This document shows, one piece after another, positions 12,780-21,317 of a stretch of DNA of 26,651 bases; the first letter of the stretch is position 1, and every line of letters begins with the position of its first letter. Position numbers and translations under genes: made by a program. Source of the stretch: Candidatus Uhrbacteria bacterium RIFCSPHIGHO2_02_FULL_57_19 (GTDB taxonomy: Bacteria > Patescibacteriota > Patescibacteriia > 2-12-FULL-57-11); assembly GCA_001791115.1 (NCBI GenBank), contig MGDZ01000026.1, forward strand, positions 1-26,651. Reading direction: 5' to 3'. Below the pieces are notes generated by a model. That model was not told where the DNA came from, searched no databases, and saw only the letters and a list, made by a program, of their open reading frames with translations.

Positions 12780-14514
12780 ATCCACGCTCGCGGATCGTCT
12801 TTTGGAAATCACCGGAACGGTAGAGAAGCGGAAGATGAAGGAGCAGATGCTGGATCAGATGGAGCTCGAGCGGGAGCGGGGGATCACCATCAAGCTCGCG
12901 CCGGCGCGGATGGACTACAACGGTCACGTCTTGAATCTCATAGATACGCCCGGGCACGTGGACTTCACCTACGAGGTGTCGCGGTCGTTGGCCGCGGTTG
13001 AGGGAGCGGTTTTGCTCGTTGACGCGACGCAGGGAGTGCAGGCCCAGACCATCGCCAACCTGTACCTGGCGATCGAACAGAACCTGGCCATCATTCCGGT
13101 AGTCAATAAAATCGACTTGCCGAACGCGGACGTCGAGCGGACGCGGAAAGAAATCGTCGCGCTCGTGGGGTGCGAGCCTGGCGACGTCATGCTCGCGTCG
13201 GGCAAAACCGGCGCCGGGGTTCCGGAGATTCTTGAGGCGGTCGTCTCACGGGTTCCGCCGCCGAGAGGGAAAGATTCCTCGCCGTTCCGCGCTCTCATTT
13301 TCGATTCGACCTACGACGAATTCAAAGGCGTCATTGCCTTCGTGCGCGTGGTGGACGGCGCCATCAAGCGCGGAGAAAAAATCGTCATGCGCGCCACCGG
13401 AGCCGCCGGGGAGGCGCTCGAGGTCGGCTACTTCCGTCCGCAATTTGTGACAGGGGATTCGCTTGCGGCTGGTGAGATCGGGTATGTGGTCACGGGACAT
13501 AAAGAGATCGACACCGTTAGGGTCGGCGACACCATCATCGCGGCGGGCGCGGGAGCGGTCGAGCCGCTTCCCGGATACCGCGAGGTCAAACCAATGGTCT
13601 TTGCCGGCATCTTCCCCAAGGAAGGATCTGATTTCGAACGCCTGCGCGAGGCCATGCTGAAGCTGCGGCTCTCAGACTCGTCGCTCATCTTCGAGCCGGA
13701 GCGCTCCGGCGCGCTGGGGTTCGGCTTCCGCATCGGACTGCTCGGCCTGCTCCATCTGGAAATCGTTCAGGAGCGTCTCCGTCGCGAACACAATCTGGAA
13801 CTGGTGGTGACCACGCCCTCGGTGGCCTACAGGGTGTTTCAGACCGACGGCAGGGAGACAATCATCAAATCTCCCGCCGACCTGCCCGATAAGACGCGCG
13901 TTCTGCGCATTGAGGAACCCTGGGTCAAGCTCGACGTGGTCACACCGAAACAATTTTTGGGAGGAGTGATGCAGTTGGCTGCCGGGAGCCGGGGGCTGTA
14001 CGTGAACACTGAATATCTGGGTGGAGGCGAGTCCGACGGCCGGGCCATCCTGCATTTTGAAATTCCGCTATCATCGATCTTGGTGGATTTTTACGATAAA
14101 CTGAAATCGGTGTCGTCCGGTTTTGCCTCGATGAATTACGAACTGTTGGGATATAGGGAAGCGGAGATTGTCCGGCTCGATGTGCTGGTAGCCGAGGAAC
14201 CGGTGGAAGCGCTGTCGACCCTGGTTTGGGAGGAGGATGCCCAGCGGATCGGCCGGAACATCGTCGAACGGCTCAAGGAATCAATTCCCAAGCAACAATT
14301 CGAAATCAAACTTCAGGCGGCCATCGGAGGAAAAATCATCGCGGCCGAGCGGGTGCCGGCGCTCCGGAAAGACGTTTTGGCCAAACTTTACGGCGGCGAC
14401 GTGACCCGCAAGATGAAGCTTCTGGAAAAGCAGAAAAAGGGAAAGAAAAAAATGATGGGCCGGGGGAGCGTGGAGATTCCGACCGAGGCGTATTTGGCCG
14501 TGCTCAAAAGATAG
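12724..14514 (+). CDS. lepA: Elongation factor 4 (LepA)
   Basis: The 596-aa product shows the whole LepA layout: G1 AHIDHGKST (13-21), switch region RGITIK (52-57), G3 DTPGHVDF (74-81), G4 NKID (128-131), EF-G-like domains II, III and V, and the LepA C-terminal domain ending in a basic stretch. LepA is a ribosomal GTPase involved in initiation and back-translocation under stress. Length matches the family (about 600). The start has no Shine-Dalgarno sequence and lies in the loop of a long hairpin, one base after an upstream ORF. The first 15 codons are AT-richer than the rest of the gene, consistent with a foreign 5' end. Confidence 0.97.
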   Translation: MEQSKIRNFCIIAHIDHGKSTLADRLLEITGTVEKRKMKEQMLDQMELERERGITIKLAPARMDYNGHVLNLIDTPGHVDFTYEVSRSLAAVEGAVLLVDATQGVQAQTIANLYLAIEQNLAIIPVVNKIDLPNADVERTRKEIVALVGCEPGDVMLASGKTGAGVPEILEAVVSRVPPPRGKDSSPFRALIFDSTYDEFKGVIAFVRVVDGAIKRGEKIVMRATGAAGEALEVGYFRPQFVTGDSLAAGEIGYVVTGHKEIDTVRVGDTIIAAGAGAVEPLPGYREVKPMVFAGIFPKEGSDFERLREAMLKLRLSDSSLIFEPERSGALGFGFRIGLLGLLHLEIVQERLRREHNLELVVTTPSVAYRVFQTDGRETIIKSPADLPDKTRVLRIEEPWVKLDVVTPKQFLGGVMQLAAGSRGLYVNTEYLGGGESDGRAILHFEIPLSSILVDFYDKLKSVSSGFASMNYELLGYREAEIVRLDVLVAEEPVEALSTLVWEEDAQRIGRNIVERLKESIPKQQFEIKLQAAIGGKIIAAERVPALRKDVLAKLYGGDVTRKMKLLEKQKKGKKKMMGRGSVEIPTEAYLAVLKR

Positions 14515-14530
14515 GGTATAGGGGATAGGT

Positions 14531-14536
14531 TATAGT
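14531..14536 (+). promoter_or_regulatory. Possible -10 element of 37-aa peptide gene
   Basis: TATAGT ends seven bases before the ATG at 14544, the leaderless spacing seen elsewhere. It lies in TATAGG-type repeated spacer text, so it may be fortuitous. Confidence 0.35.
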
Positions 14537-14543
14537 GGATAGT

Positions 14544-14657
14544 ATGAAATTGAAGCGCAAACACATCCGAAAGTGGGTCTGGCTTTTTTTCTCAGCGTTG
14601 GTGGCGTTGATGATGATTGTCTGGACGGTTGCGCCCGGGTTCGGCGGCGGATTCTAG
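14544..14657 (+). CDS. 37-aa single-pass membrane peptide
   Basis: The frame encodes MKLKRKHIRKWVWLFFSALV... and ends APGFGGGF. A strongly basic N-terminus (about 10 residues), one hydrophobic segment (11-31) and a Gly-rich tail make it a plausible tiny inner-membrane protein with the N-terminus in the cytoplasm. The stop is three bases before the recJ ATG, giving an operon-like fit. I do not recognise a named family. Coding status is inferred from the clean topology and the tight spacing. Confidence 0.55.
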   Translation: MKLKRKHIRKWVWLFFSALVALMMIVWTVAPGFGGGF

Positions 14658-14660
14658 AAT

Positions 14661-16382
14661 ATGAACCGTCGCTGGCTTGTCGCGTCGCCTGTCACCAATG
14701 AGGAGCGCAGTCGGTTTCCGGAACTGCCGCCGCTTTTGCTGCAGCTTCTGTGGAACCGCGGCTTGACCACCCAGGAGGCGATTGACGAATTCCTTAATCC
14801 TGATTACGCGGCGGATCTGCACGATCCGTTTTTGTTTAAGGACATGGAACGAGCGGTGGAACGATTGCGGAGCGCGATCGAGTCAAAAGAGAAGATCGTC
14901 ATTCACGGCGATTACGACGCCGACGGGGTGTGCGCTTCGGTGATCCTCTGGACGACTCTCCGGGCCTTGGGAGCCAAGGTGGATGTCTTCCTTCCGCATC
15001 GCGAGACGGACGGATATGGCCTGAACGAACGGACCGTGGAGCATCTGGCCGGCGAAGGCGCCAAGATCATTGTCACCTGCGATTGCGGAATATCGAACGT
15101 GAAGGAAATCGCCAAAGGCAACGGTCTCGGCATCGATACTATCATTACCGACCACCATACGATTCCGTCGGAACTTCCTCGGGCGCACGCGATTCTCCAC
15201 CCGCTCATTACGGGCGAGACGTATCCGTGGAAAGGGCTTTCCGGAGGCGGCGTGGCGTTCAAGTTGGCGCAGGCGCTCATCCGTCGTCTCGGCAAGGACC
15301 TGGATTCCGGCTTTGAGAAGTGGCTGCTGGACCTCGTGGCCATCTCAAGCGTTGCTGACATGGTGCCGCTTCAAGGGGAGACGCGCACTATCGTGAAATA
15401 TGGTTTGATCGTCTTGAACAAGACTCGACGAGTTGGGCTTAAAGCACTTATTGATCTTGCGGCAGGCGTGTCATCCCGAAACAGCAATCGCCAGCTCGAC
15501 ACATTCTCGATCGGATTTCAAATTGCTCCGCGCATCAACGCCGCCGGACGCATGAGTCATGCTAATACGGCCTTCAAACTGCTGACTACAGATGATAGAG
15601 ATGAGGCAAAGCGTCTCGCAGAAGAACTTGGCGAGAACAACACCGCGCGGCAGGGCGAAACAGGGCGTATTGTCGAAGAGGCGCGGGCTAAGATACTGGC
15701 CGCCAAGCACGATCAAGGCCCGGCTATCGTCGTCGCCGGCCGAGGCTGGCCGCTCGGCTTGGTCGGACTGGTGGCCGGAAAACTTGCTGACCAGTTCTAT
15801 CGTCCGACCGTGGTGCTGGCTGACCGCGACGGCGAGTTCACCGGTTCGGCGCGGAGCATCCCCGAGTTCGACATTATGGCCGCGTTTCGGACAATGCCCG
15901 AGCTCCTGGCCAAATTCGGCGGGCATCCGCAGGCGGCTGGGATGACTATCGAAGCGTCGAAACTTGAAAAATTTAAAACGCGCTTCCGGGCCTGCGCCGA
16001 CGAGGCGCTTCGGGGAATAGAACTCGTGCCGTCTATCACCATCGACACGGAAACCTCCATTGATGAGATAACCTGGGAACTTTATGAAACGCTTTCGAAG
16101 CTCGAGCCGTTCGGAATGGGAAATCCGGAACCAAAATATCTGGCCCGGGGGCTGCGCGTCGAATCCGCGGATCCCGTAGGCGCCGACGGAAAACATTTGC
16201 GTCTCCGAGCATCGGGCGGCAAAGGACCGCGCAAGATGATCGGATTTAATTGCGGCGAGTGGTGCCAGCGCCTCGTTCCAGGTGATAGAATAGACGCGGT
16301 ATTCACCGTGGGAGTCAATGAATGGAATGGGAATCGCGAACTCGAGCTCAAACTTGTTGATTTGAAGAAATCAGATGCCTAA
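14661..16382 (+). CDS. recJ: Single-stranded-DNA 5'-3' exonuclease RecJ
   Basis: The 573-aa product has the DHH phosphoesterase motifs: HGDYDADG (82-89), TCDCG (139-143), TDHH (163-166) and a further Asp in SSVADMVPL (near 230-238). The DHHA1 part follows (RINAAGRMSHA near 292-302, GGHPQAAGM near 418-426), then an OB-fold C-terminus (ESADPVGADGKHLRLR). RecJ degrades single-stranded DNA with 5'-3' polarity in mismatch repair and recombination, using Mn/Mg. Length fits the family (about 570). Its 3' end overlaps the RNase H gene by eight bases. Confidence 0.97.
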   Translation: MNRRWLVASPVTNEERSRFPELPPLLLQLLWNRGLTTQEAIDEFLNPDYAADLHDPFLFKDMERAVERLRSAIESKEKIVIHGDYDADGVCASVILWTTLRALGAKVDVFLPHRETDGYGLNERTVEHLAGEGAKIIVTCDCGISNVKEIAKGNGLGIDTIITDHHTIPSELPRAHAILHPLITGETYPWKGLSGGGVAFKLAQALIRRLGKDLDSGFEKWLLDLVAISSVADMVPLQGETRTIVKYGLIVLNKTRRVGLKALIDLAAGVSSRNSNRQLDTFSIGFQIAPRINAAGRMSHANTAFKLLTTDDRDEAKRLAEELGENNTARQGETGRIVEEARAKILAAKHDQGPAIVVAGRGWPLGLVGLVAGKLADQFYRPTVVLADRDGEFTGSARSIPEFDIMAAFRTMPELLAKFGGHPQAAGMTIEASKLEKFKTRFRACADEALRGIELVPSITIDTETSIDEITWELYETLSKLEPFGMGNPEPKYLARGLRVESADPVGADGKHLRLRASGGKGPRKMIGFNCGEWCQRLVPGDRIDAVFTVGVNEWNGNRELELKLVDLKKSDA

Positions 16383-16800
16383 GAAAATTATTATCTTTAC
16401 GGACGGCGGTGCGCGGGGAAATCCCGGGCCCGCGGGGTTGGGCGTTTATATCGAGGACGCGGAAACCGGGAAGGTTTTGAAACGCCATTCCCGATTTTTG
16501 GGACAGACCACCAACAATCAGGCCGAGTGGCGGGCAGTGGTGGACGCGCTCGAGCACGCGAAGGAACTCGGCGCGGAAGAGGTGGAACTGCGCTCGGACT
16601 CCGAGCTCGTCATCAAACAGCTGAATCGGGAGTATAAGGTGAAGAATAAGGATCTCCAGCCGCATTTTGTCCGCGCCTGGAATCTTTCTTTGGATTTCAA
16701 AAAAGTGACCTATCGCCATGTTCCGCGCGAACGGAACAAGGAAGCGGACCGGCTGGTAAACGAAGCCATTGATCGGCATCTGGACGCTGGACGAGGCTAA
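16375..16800 (+). CDS. Ribonuclease HI-family protein
   Basis: The 141-aa product has the RNase H fold with all four acidic metal ligands: Asp10 (FTDGGARGNPG), Glu51 (TTNNQAEWRA), Asp75 (RSDSELVIKQL) and Asp125 (NKEADRLVN). The lack of the E. coli basic protrusion and the GGARGNPGPAG start match the ribonuclease HI-like subgroup common in archaea and Patescibacteria. It cuts the RNA strand of RNA-DNA hybrids. It overlaps recJ, so both are made from one transcript, and its stop codon lies inside the loop of the terminator. Confidence 0.93.
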   Translation: MPKKIIIFTDGGARGNPGPAGLGVYIEDAETGKVLKRHSRFLGQTTNNQAEWRAVVDALEHAKELGAEEVELRSDSELVIKQLNREYKVKNKDLQPHFVRAWNLSLDFKKVTYRHVPRERNKEADRLVNEAIDRHLDAGRG

Positions 16801-16819
16801 GCCTCGTCCAAGTTTTTTT
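16788..16819 (+). terminator. Rho-independent terminator overlapping RNase H stop codon
   Basis: Perfect 10-bp stem TGGACGAGGC (16788-16797) / GCCTCGTCCA (16801-16810) with the TAA stop codon itself as the 3-nt loop, followed by AGTTTTTTT. Confidence 0.95.
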
Positions 16820-16820
16820 G

Positions 16821-16829
16821 TGTTATAAT
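16821..16829 (+). promoter_or_regulatory. Extended -10 promoter, leaderless
   Basis: TGTTATAAT: TG plus perfect TATAAT (16824-16829). The ATG at 16837 is seven bases past the -10. No good -35 is seen, as expected for an extended -10. Confidence 0.75.
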
Positions 16830-16836
16830 AAACGGC

Positions 16837-18702
16837 ATGAGGGGAAAAGAACGGATCGGATTCATTGCCGGAGCCGCCCTTAGTTTAGGGTTGCTGTTTT
16901 TGGCGTTTCCGGCGGCTGCCGGCACTGACGACGACCTGCGCGGCTGGGTGTGGAATGACGATGTCGGTTGGATATCCATGAACTGCGTCTCTGCTGGAAC
17001 TTGCGGGGTGATCAACTACGGCGTGGATCTTACCGCCGACAACCGGCTCGTGGGTTATGGCTGGTCGCAGAACGTCGGTTGGATGTGTTTTGGGGAGACC
17101 TGCGGTGGCATCACCCCGGAGGGCCTTCCGGCTTACGCCAATGTCGATCCGGTAACCCACGACGCCCACGGCTGGGCTAATATCCTCACCCTGGGCGCCG
17201 GCGGTTGGGTGGCTCTGAATTGCAGCGATTCAAATCCCGGCTGTCTGGATTACGCGGTGAACATCAACCGTGACATCGGGGTAGTTTCCGGCTGGGCCTG
17301 GAATGGGAACGCCGACGGCAGCGGCCTGGGGTGGTTTGATTTTTCCTGGGCCAGCGTGGTCACTGTCGAAACAAACTGCGCCGATGGCTTGGATGGTGAC
17401 GCTGACGGGCTTTTTGATTGCGCCGATCCGGATTGTCTGGGGCAGCCGGGTCCGGGCGGAGGAATCTGCGGGGAGGAGGCCGGACTGATCAATTGCACGG
17501 ATACCATTGACAACGACGGCGATGGTTTGATTGACTGCGCCGATCCGACCACTTGCTGGCATGTGCCTGCCTCTGGTTGTCTGAACGCCGAAACGCCGTT
17601 GGTCAATTGTTTTGACGGAGTGGATAACGATTTTGATGACGGTTTTGGGAACTACGACAATGCCCCACTAACCGGCGTTGATTGTCTGGACACGGATTGC
17701 ATCGGTGATCCCAATTGTCCTGTAACCGAGACGATTTGTAATGATGAGATTAATAATGACATGGAAGGAGGAACTGATTGCTTTGATGACGACTGTGATA
17801 TTCAGTGCACAGGAAAATGCGAAACACTCGAAACTCAGTCATGCCTGGAAGATGATCAATGTCCTCCGGACATCAATGGCATCCAGAATTGCATCGAAAC
17901 CATTTTCCCCTGGATCAAAACCTTTTTCCAGGACATCTACTCCACCGGCGAGATTCGCGCTCAGAATCCTCCGCCTCAAGGCCAGGTCAACGCCACCTAT
18001 TGCCTGCTCTCGGCCGCTGGAGGCGTGATAAATTTTCGGAGCGATCCAGCCGGTGGCTGCCAGGCGCCGCCGCTTCCGGCCGAGCAAGTGGCTCTGCCCC
18101 GAGCCTCGAGCGGTTACGCCAACATTCTCGGCCGTCTGGACTTAGCTGGCATTCGCGCTGGCACCTACGGCCCGGTGAAAATCATCAACAATCTAAACGA
18201 GGTTCCGGACATTCTGGCCGGCAAAATTTATCTCTACGAAGGCGGGGGAGAGGTGAGTACCGCTGGTCCGGTGATCTGGAAAAACGGGGCCCTCGGCATT
18301 TCCGGCACCGGGACCATCGTCATTGTCGGCAACCTGCGACTGGCTAACGACACTTCCTACGTGGCGGCCCCGGTCTCCGCTTTTTCCAACCTGGCTTCAG
18401 TGGGTTGGCTGGTTTTGAACGACGAATCGGGAAACAATGGAAACATCAGCATAGACCCTTCGGTTAACACCGCGGCCGGTATCTTTTATGCCGAGGGAGT
18501 GGTCAGTACTGGGGCTGGAGCCAACCCGCTTCGGGTGAGCGGTGCCATGGTGGCCCGCTCCTTCCTCCTGGAGCGGACAACCATCGATCCGGTGAACGCC
18601 TCGGAAGAAGTCCGCTATGACGGTCGCGCCGGCATCAATCCTCCGCCGGGCCTCTCGGATATCACCAAAGGCCTGCCGGAGATCCGCTCTACGGCACCCT
18701 GA
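16837..18702 (+). CDS. Large secreted protein with GW motifs and Cys/Asp-rich repeats
   Basis: The 621-aa product has a signal peptide (1-28, PAAAG). Residues 35-170 carry four GW-type units (RGWVWNDDVGWISMNC, VGYGWSQNVGWMCFGE, a third near 112-129 and SGWAWNG...GLGWFDF). Residues 180-320 hold four 'NC.D.xDND.DGL.DC.D..C' repeats, likely Ca-binding and disulfide-linked. Residues about 385-621 form a Gly/Val-rich beta domain without membrane anchor. The GW and Cys/Asp units recur in secreted proteins of Patescibacteria; function is not established. It sits 29 bases before pilM but has its own leaderless promoter, so a pilus-associated or cell-surface role is only suggested. Confidence 0.8.
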   Translation: MRGKERIGFIAGAALSLGLLFLAFPAAAGTDDDLRGWVWNDDVGWISMNCVSAGTCGVINYGVDLTADNRLVGYGWSQNVGWMCFGETCGGITPEGLPAYANVDPVTHDAHGWANILTLGAGGWVALNCSDSNPGCLDYAVNINRDIGVVSGWAWNGNADGSGLGWFDFSWASVVTVETNCADGLDGDADGLFDCADPDCLGQPGPGGGICGEEAGLINCTDTIDNDGDGLIDCADPTTCWHVPASGCLNAETPLVNCFDGVDNDFDDGFGNYDNAPLTGVDCLDTDCIGDPNCPVTETICNDEINNDMEGGTDCFDDDCDIQCTGKCETLETQSCLEDDQCPPDINGIQNCIETIFPWIKTFFQDIYSTGEIRAQNPPPQGQVNATYCLLSAAGGVINFRSDPAGGCQAPPLPAEQVALPRASSGYANILGRLDLAGIRAGTYGPVKIINNLNEVPDILAGKIYLYEGGGEVSTAGPVIWKNGALGISGTGTIVIVGNLRLANDTSYVAAPVSAFSNLASVGWLVLNDESGNNGNISIDPSVNTAAGIFYAEGVVSTGAGANPLRVSGAMVARSFLLERTTIDPVNASEEVRYDGRAGINPPPGLSDITKGLPEIRSTAP

Positions 18703-18711
18703 TCGCGACTG

Positions 18712-18720
18712 TGGTATAAT
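18712..18720 (+). promoter_or_regulatory. Extended -10 promoter of the pilM operon
   Basis: TGGTATAAT: TG plus perfect TATAAT (18715-18720), eleven bases before the pilM ATG at 18732, implying a transcript with almost no leader. Confidence 0.75.
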
Positions 18721-18731
18721 AAATCATCATT

Positions 18732-19817
18732 ATGGCTCTTTTCGGCAAACAATCCGCGAAAAGCTACCTGGGCGTGGATATCGGCTCGGGCGGTTTCAAG
18801 CTGGTCGAACTGCAGAATGACAAGGGTCGTGCCAAACTTGTCACCTATGCCTTCACCGAGCGCGGGCCGGAGGAGATGGCGGCCAATCCATTGGACACGC
18901 CCGAGGTCACGGCTGATCTGGTCAAATCCATGGTGGCCAGGTCCAAGGCGCGGAGCAGGCGGGCCGTTTCCGCTCTACCGGTGGCCGGAGTTTTTTCCTC
19001 GATTTTGAGCGTTCCGGCAGCAGCCGGAAAAGAGTTAAAGGCCGCCATCGAGATTCAGGCCAAAAAACTAATCCCGATTCCGCTGGAAGAAATGATTTTA
19101 GATTGGAAGGTTTTGGGCGAGGTTTCGTCGGCTCCCAAAGGCCCGGCGCCGGCCGGGAATCCAGCCGGCAAATGGACGCAGGTTCTGCTTACCGGCGCCC
19201 CCAAGAAGCTGGTCCAGAAGTACATTGACGTCGCCAAACGCGCCGGGCTGGAACTGATCTCGCTCGAGACCGAGGCCTTTGCCCTGATCCGATCGCTCGT
19301 CGGCCGCGACCGGGCCACCACCATGATCGTGGACATCGGCGCGGTGCGCACCAACATCATTCTGGTAGAAAACGGGATTCCTTATCTTTCGCGGTCCATT
19401 GATCTCGGCGGCTTGTCTTTCACTAAAGCCATCGGAAACGCGCTAGGCGCTTCTTTGTCGGCCGCCGAGCAGATGAAGGCCGACGTGGGAGCGCTTTCGG
19501 CCATTCTTCCGGAACGGGGCGTTCCCAAAGTTCTGGAACCGCTCATGGCGAACTTGGGCAATGAGATGCGTTATTTAGTCAATCTTTTCAGCAGCCAGCG
19601 CCCGGGCGCGGCTTCGGTGGAAAAGGTAGTGGTTACCGGCGGATCGGCACTGCTTCCGCGGGTCACCGACTATCTTCAGGAAGTTCTGGGAGTCAAGGCC
19701 TACCTCGGAGATCCCTGGGCCCGGGTGATTTATCCCACGGAACTGCGGCCACAGCTGGAGATTATCGGTCCGCGTTTTGCCGTAGCCGTTGGTTTGGCCA
19801 TGCGGGATATTGAATAA
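18732..19817 (+). CDS. pilM: Type IV pilus assembly ATPase-fold protein PilM
   Basis: The 361-aa product is an actin-like protein: YLGVDIGSGGFKLVEL (12-27) is the first phosphate loop, VDIGAVRTNIILVENG (about 199-214) the second, and VVTGGSALLPRVTDYL (about 299-314) the adenosine motif. PilM is cytoplasmic, binds ATP and the N-terminal tail of PilN, and links the inner-membrane PilN/PilO complex to the motor. Length matches the family (about 350). It heads the cluster pilM-pilN-pilO-95 aa-pilB-REC-pilC with spacings of 0-11 bases. Confidence 0.95.
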   Translation: MALFGKQSAKSYLGVDIGSGGFKLVELQNDKGRAKLVTYAFTERGPEEMAANPLDTPEVTADLVKSMVARSKARSRRAVSALPVAGVFSSILSVPAAAGKELKAAIEIQAKKLIPIPLEEMILDWKVLGEVSSAPKGPAPAGNPAGKWTQVLLTGAPKKLVQKYIDVAKRAGLELISLETEAFALIRSLVGRDRATTMIVDIGAVRTNIILVENGIPYLSRSIDLGGLSFTKAIGNALGASLSAAEQMKADVGALSAILPERGVPKVLEPLMANLGNEMRYLVNLFSSQRPGAASVEKVVVTGGSALLPRVTDYLQEVLGVKAYLGDPWARVIYPTELRPQLEIIGPRFAVAVGLAMRDIE

Positions 19818-19820
19818 ATT

Positions 19821-20708
19821 ATGGACATCAGTCTCCTGCCGGAGGAAATGCGAAAAAAAGAGGAGGAGGAAAGGAAGCGGAGAGTAATATTCAAGCAAGA
19901 GCCGGTTGCCCTCTCCGCCCCGCCTCCGCAGGCGCCTCCGCCTCCTCCGCCGCGTCCCGTACCCGCGTCGCCCCCCAAGCTGACGCCGGTTTTGCGTCCG
20001 CCAGCCGAGCGTCCCAGACCGCCGGCTCCGGTCCCGCCGCCCTCTCCAAAAAAGAACGGTAATGGTAATGGAAAAAAAACGGCGCCGCCTCCGCCCAAGC
20101 CGGCACTCAAAACTGCTCCACCGCGTCGGGAGGCGCCGATTTTGCGCGTTTCACTTATTCCCAGCGAAGGGGCTCCGGGAGAAGCCGAAGGCGCTGGCCG
20201 CCGGGCGGTAATTCTGGCGATAATTCTCGGAATTTTAGCCGTCGGCCTGCCCACCGCGGTTTTGCGCGTGTTGGGCAGAGAGCGAGCGCTGGCCATCCGC
20301 GATCTGGAAGCGGAGATCATGGGTTTGACCTCTAAAACCAGAGAGGTCGAGCAGTATCTTTCGGCGGCGCGCGACACTGAGCGCACGGTCAAATCCCTGG
20401 CCGCCCTCATCGAGGGCCACCGTTCTCTTTCCGCGGCCTTTGCCGCGATTGAGCGGGCCACTCTACCGGAAGTTTCCTATCTCCAGCTGTCCACCGAAGG
20501 CGAAAGGGGTTTCTCTCTTCAGGCCGCGGCGCCGGATTTTTCCGACGTGGCCCGACAGATCGTGGCCTTTAGAGAATCGCCTGGCGTTGAGTCGGCCAAA
20601 ATCCAATCGGTCGCGGCCCAACTGGCGGCTACTGGCGAGGTTAGCGCTGTCAGTTTCTCGGTTTCACTGATCCTAAGGCCGGAAGCGGTCAAGCTATCCA
20701 AAGATTAA
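19821..20708 (+). CDS. pilN: PilN with long Pro-rich N-terminal extension
   Basis: The 295-aa protein starts MDISLLPEEMRKKEEEE, a match to the PilM-docking motif of PilN (INLLP-type). A Pro-rich, probably disordered linker follows (about 34-104), then a second similar motif, VSLIPSEG (110-117), a membrane segment (129-149), a coiled coil (about 152-200) and a ferredoxin-like periplasmic domain (about 205-290). Typical PilN has 180-220 residues with one docking motif next to the membrane helix, so the extension is unusual. PilN pairs with PilO to align the pilus machine. Starts three bases after pilM. Confidence 0.85.
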   Translation: MDISLLPEEMRKKEEEERKRRVIFKQEPVALSAPPPQAPPPPPPRPVPASPPKLTPVLRPPAERPRPPAPVPPPSPKKNGNGNGKKTAPPPPKPALKTAPPRREAPILRVSLIPSEGAPGEAEGAGRRAVILAIILGILAVGLPTAVLRVLGRERALAIRDLEAEIMGLTSKTREVEQYLSAARDTERTVKSLAALIEGHRSLSAAFAAIERATLPEVSYLQLSTEGERGFSLQAAAPDFSDVARQIVAFRESPGVESAKIQSVAAQLAATGEVSAVSFSVSLILRPEAVKLSKD

Positions 20709-20709
20709 T

Positions 20710-21306
20710 ATGCCTGTGCCCGCCGCGTCCAAACCCATCGCTCGGCCAAAACAGAAGCCCTCGGCTTTTCGATTCCGCCCCACCAAAGGGCTGGCCGTCG
20801 CCATTTTTCTTCTGATAGTCGGCATCGGAATACCGCTGGTGGTTCTGCCGCTGGTCCGTTCTTACCGGAACGGCGGTCCCTACGATGTCCGCAGCAGAAT
20901 CGTCCAGAGGGACGGGTTAAAAGAAAATCTGCGAACTCTGGAGTCGGCCCGCGCCGCCTTTGACAAGCTCGGCAAGGAGTTCGAGCAAAAGCTGCAACTG
21001 GCGCTTCCTATTGATGCCGATCAGCCCGGACTGTTGGTCACTATTGACGGATTGGCCAAAAATTCCGGCATGCAGCTCACGGCCATTGACATTTCACCGA
21101 GGAGGGACCCGCTGGCCGGGATTCCCGGCGTTTTTCCAGTGGATATGGGAGTCACTGTGGCCGGAGGCGACTACTCCCGGCTCAAGGCCTTTCTTCGAGC
21201 AATCGAAAACAACCTGCGTTTGATGGACGTAACCGGCCTGGCTTTTTCTCCCCGGGCCGCTTCCTACGCCATCAGCATCCGCACCTACATGCGGGCAGCG
21301 CGTTAA
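20710..21306 (+). CDS. pilO: Type IV pilus alignment protein PilO
   Basis: The 198-aa product has a basic Pro-containing N-terminus (1-27), one membrane segment (28-49), a coiled coil (about 60-95) and a C-terminal ferredoxin-like fold (about 98-195; LLVTIDGLAKNSGMQLTAIDI ... YSRLKAFLRAIENNLRLMDV), the usual PilO order. It pairs with PilN through the coiled coil and periplasmic domain. One base separates it from pilN. Length fits the family (about 200). Confidence 0.87.
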   Translation: MPVPAASKPIARPKQKPSAFRFRPTKGLAVAIFLLIVGIGIPLVVLPLVRSYRNGGPYDVRSRIVQRDGLKENLRTLESARAAFDKLGKEFEQKLQLALPIDADQPGLLVTIDGLAKNSGMQLTAIDISPRRDPLAGIPGVFPVDMGVTVAGGDYSRLKAFLRAIENNLRLMDVTGLAFSPRAASYAISIRTYMRAAR

Positions 21307-21317
21307 GGGATAATTCA

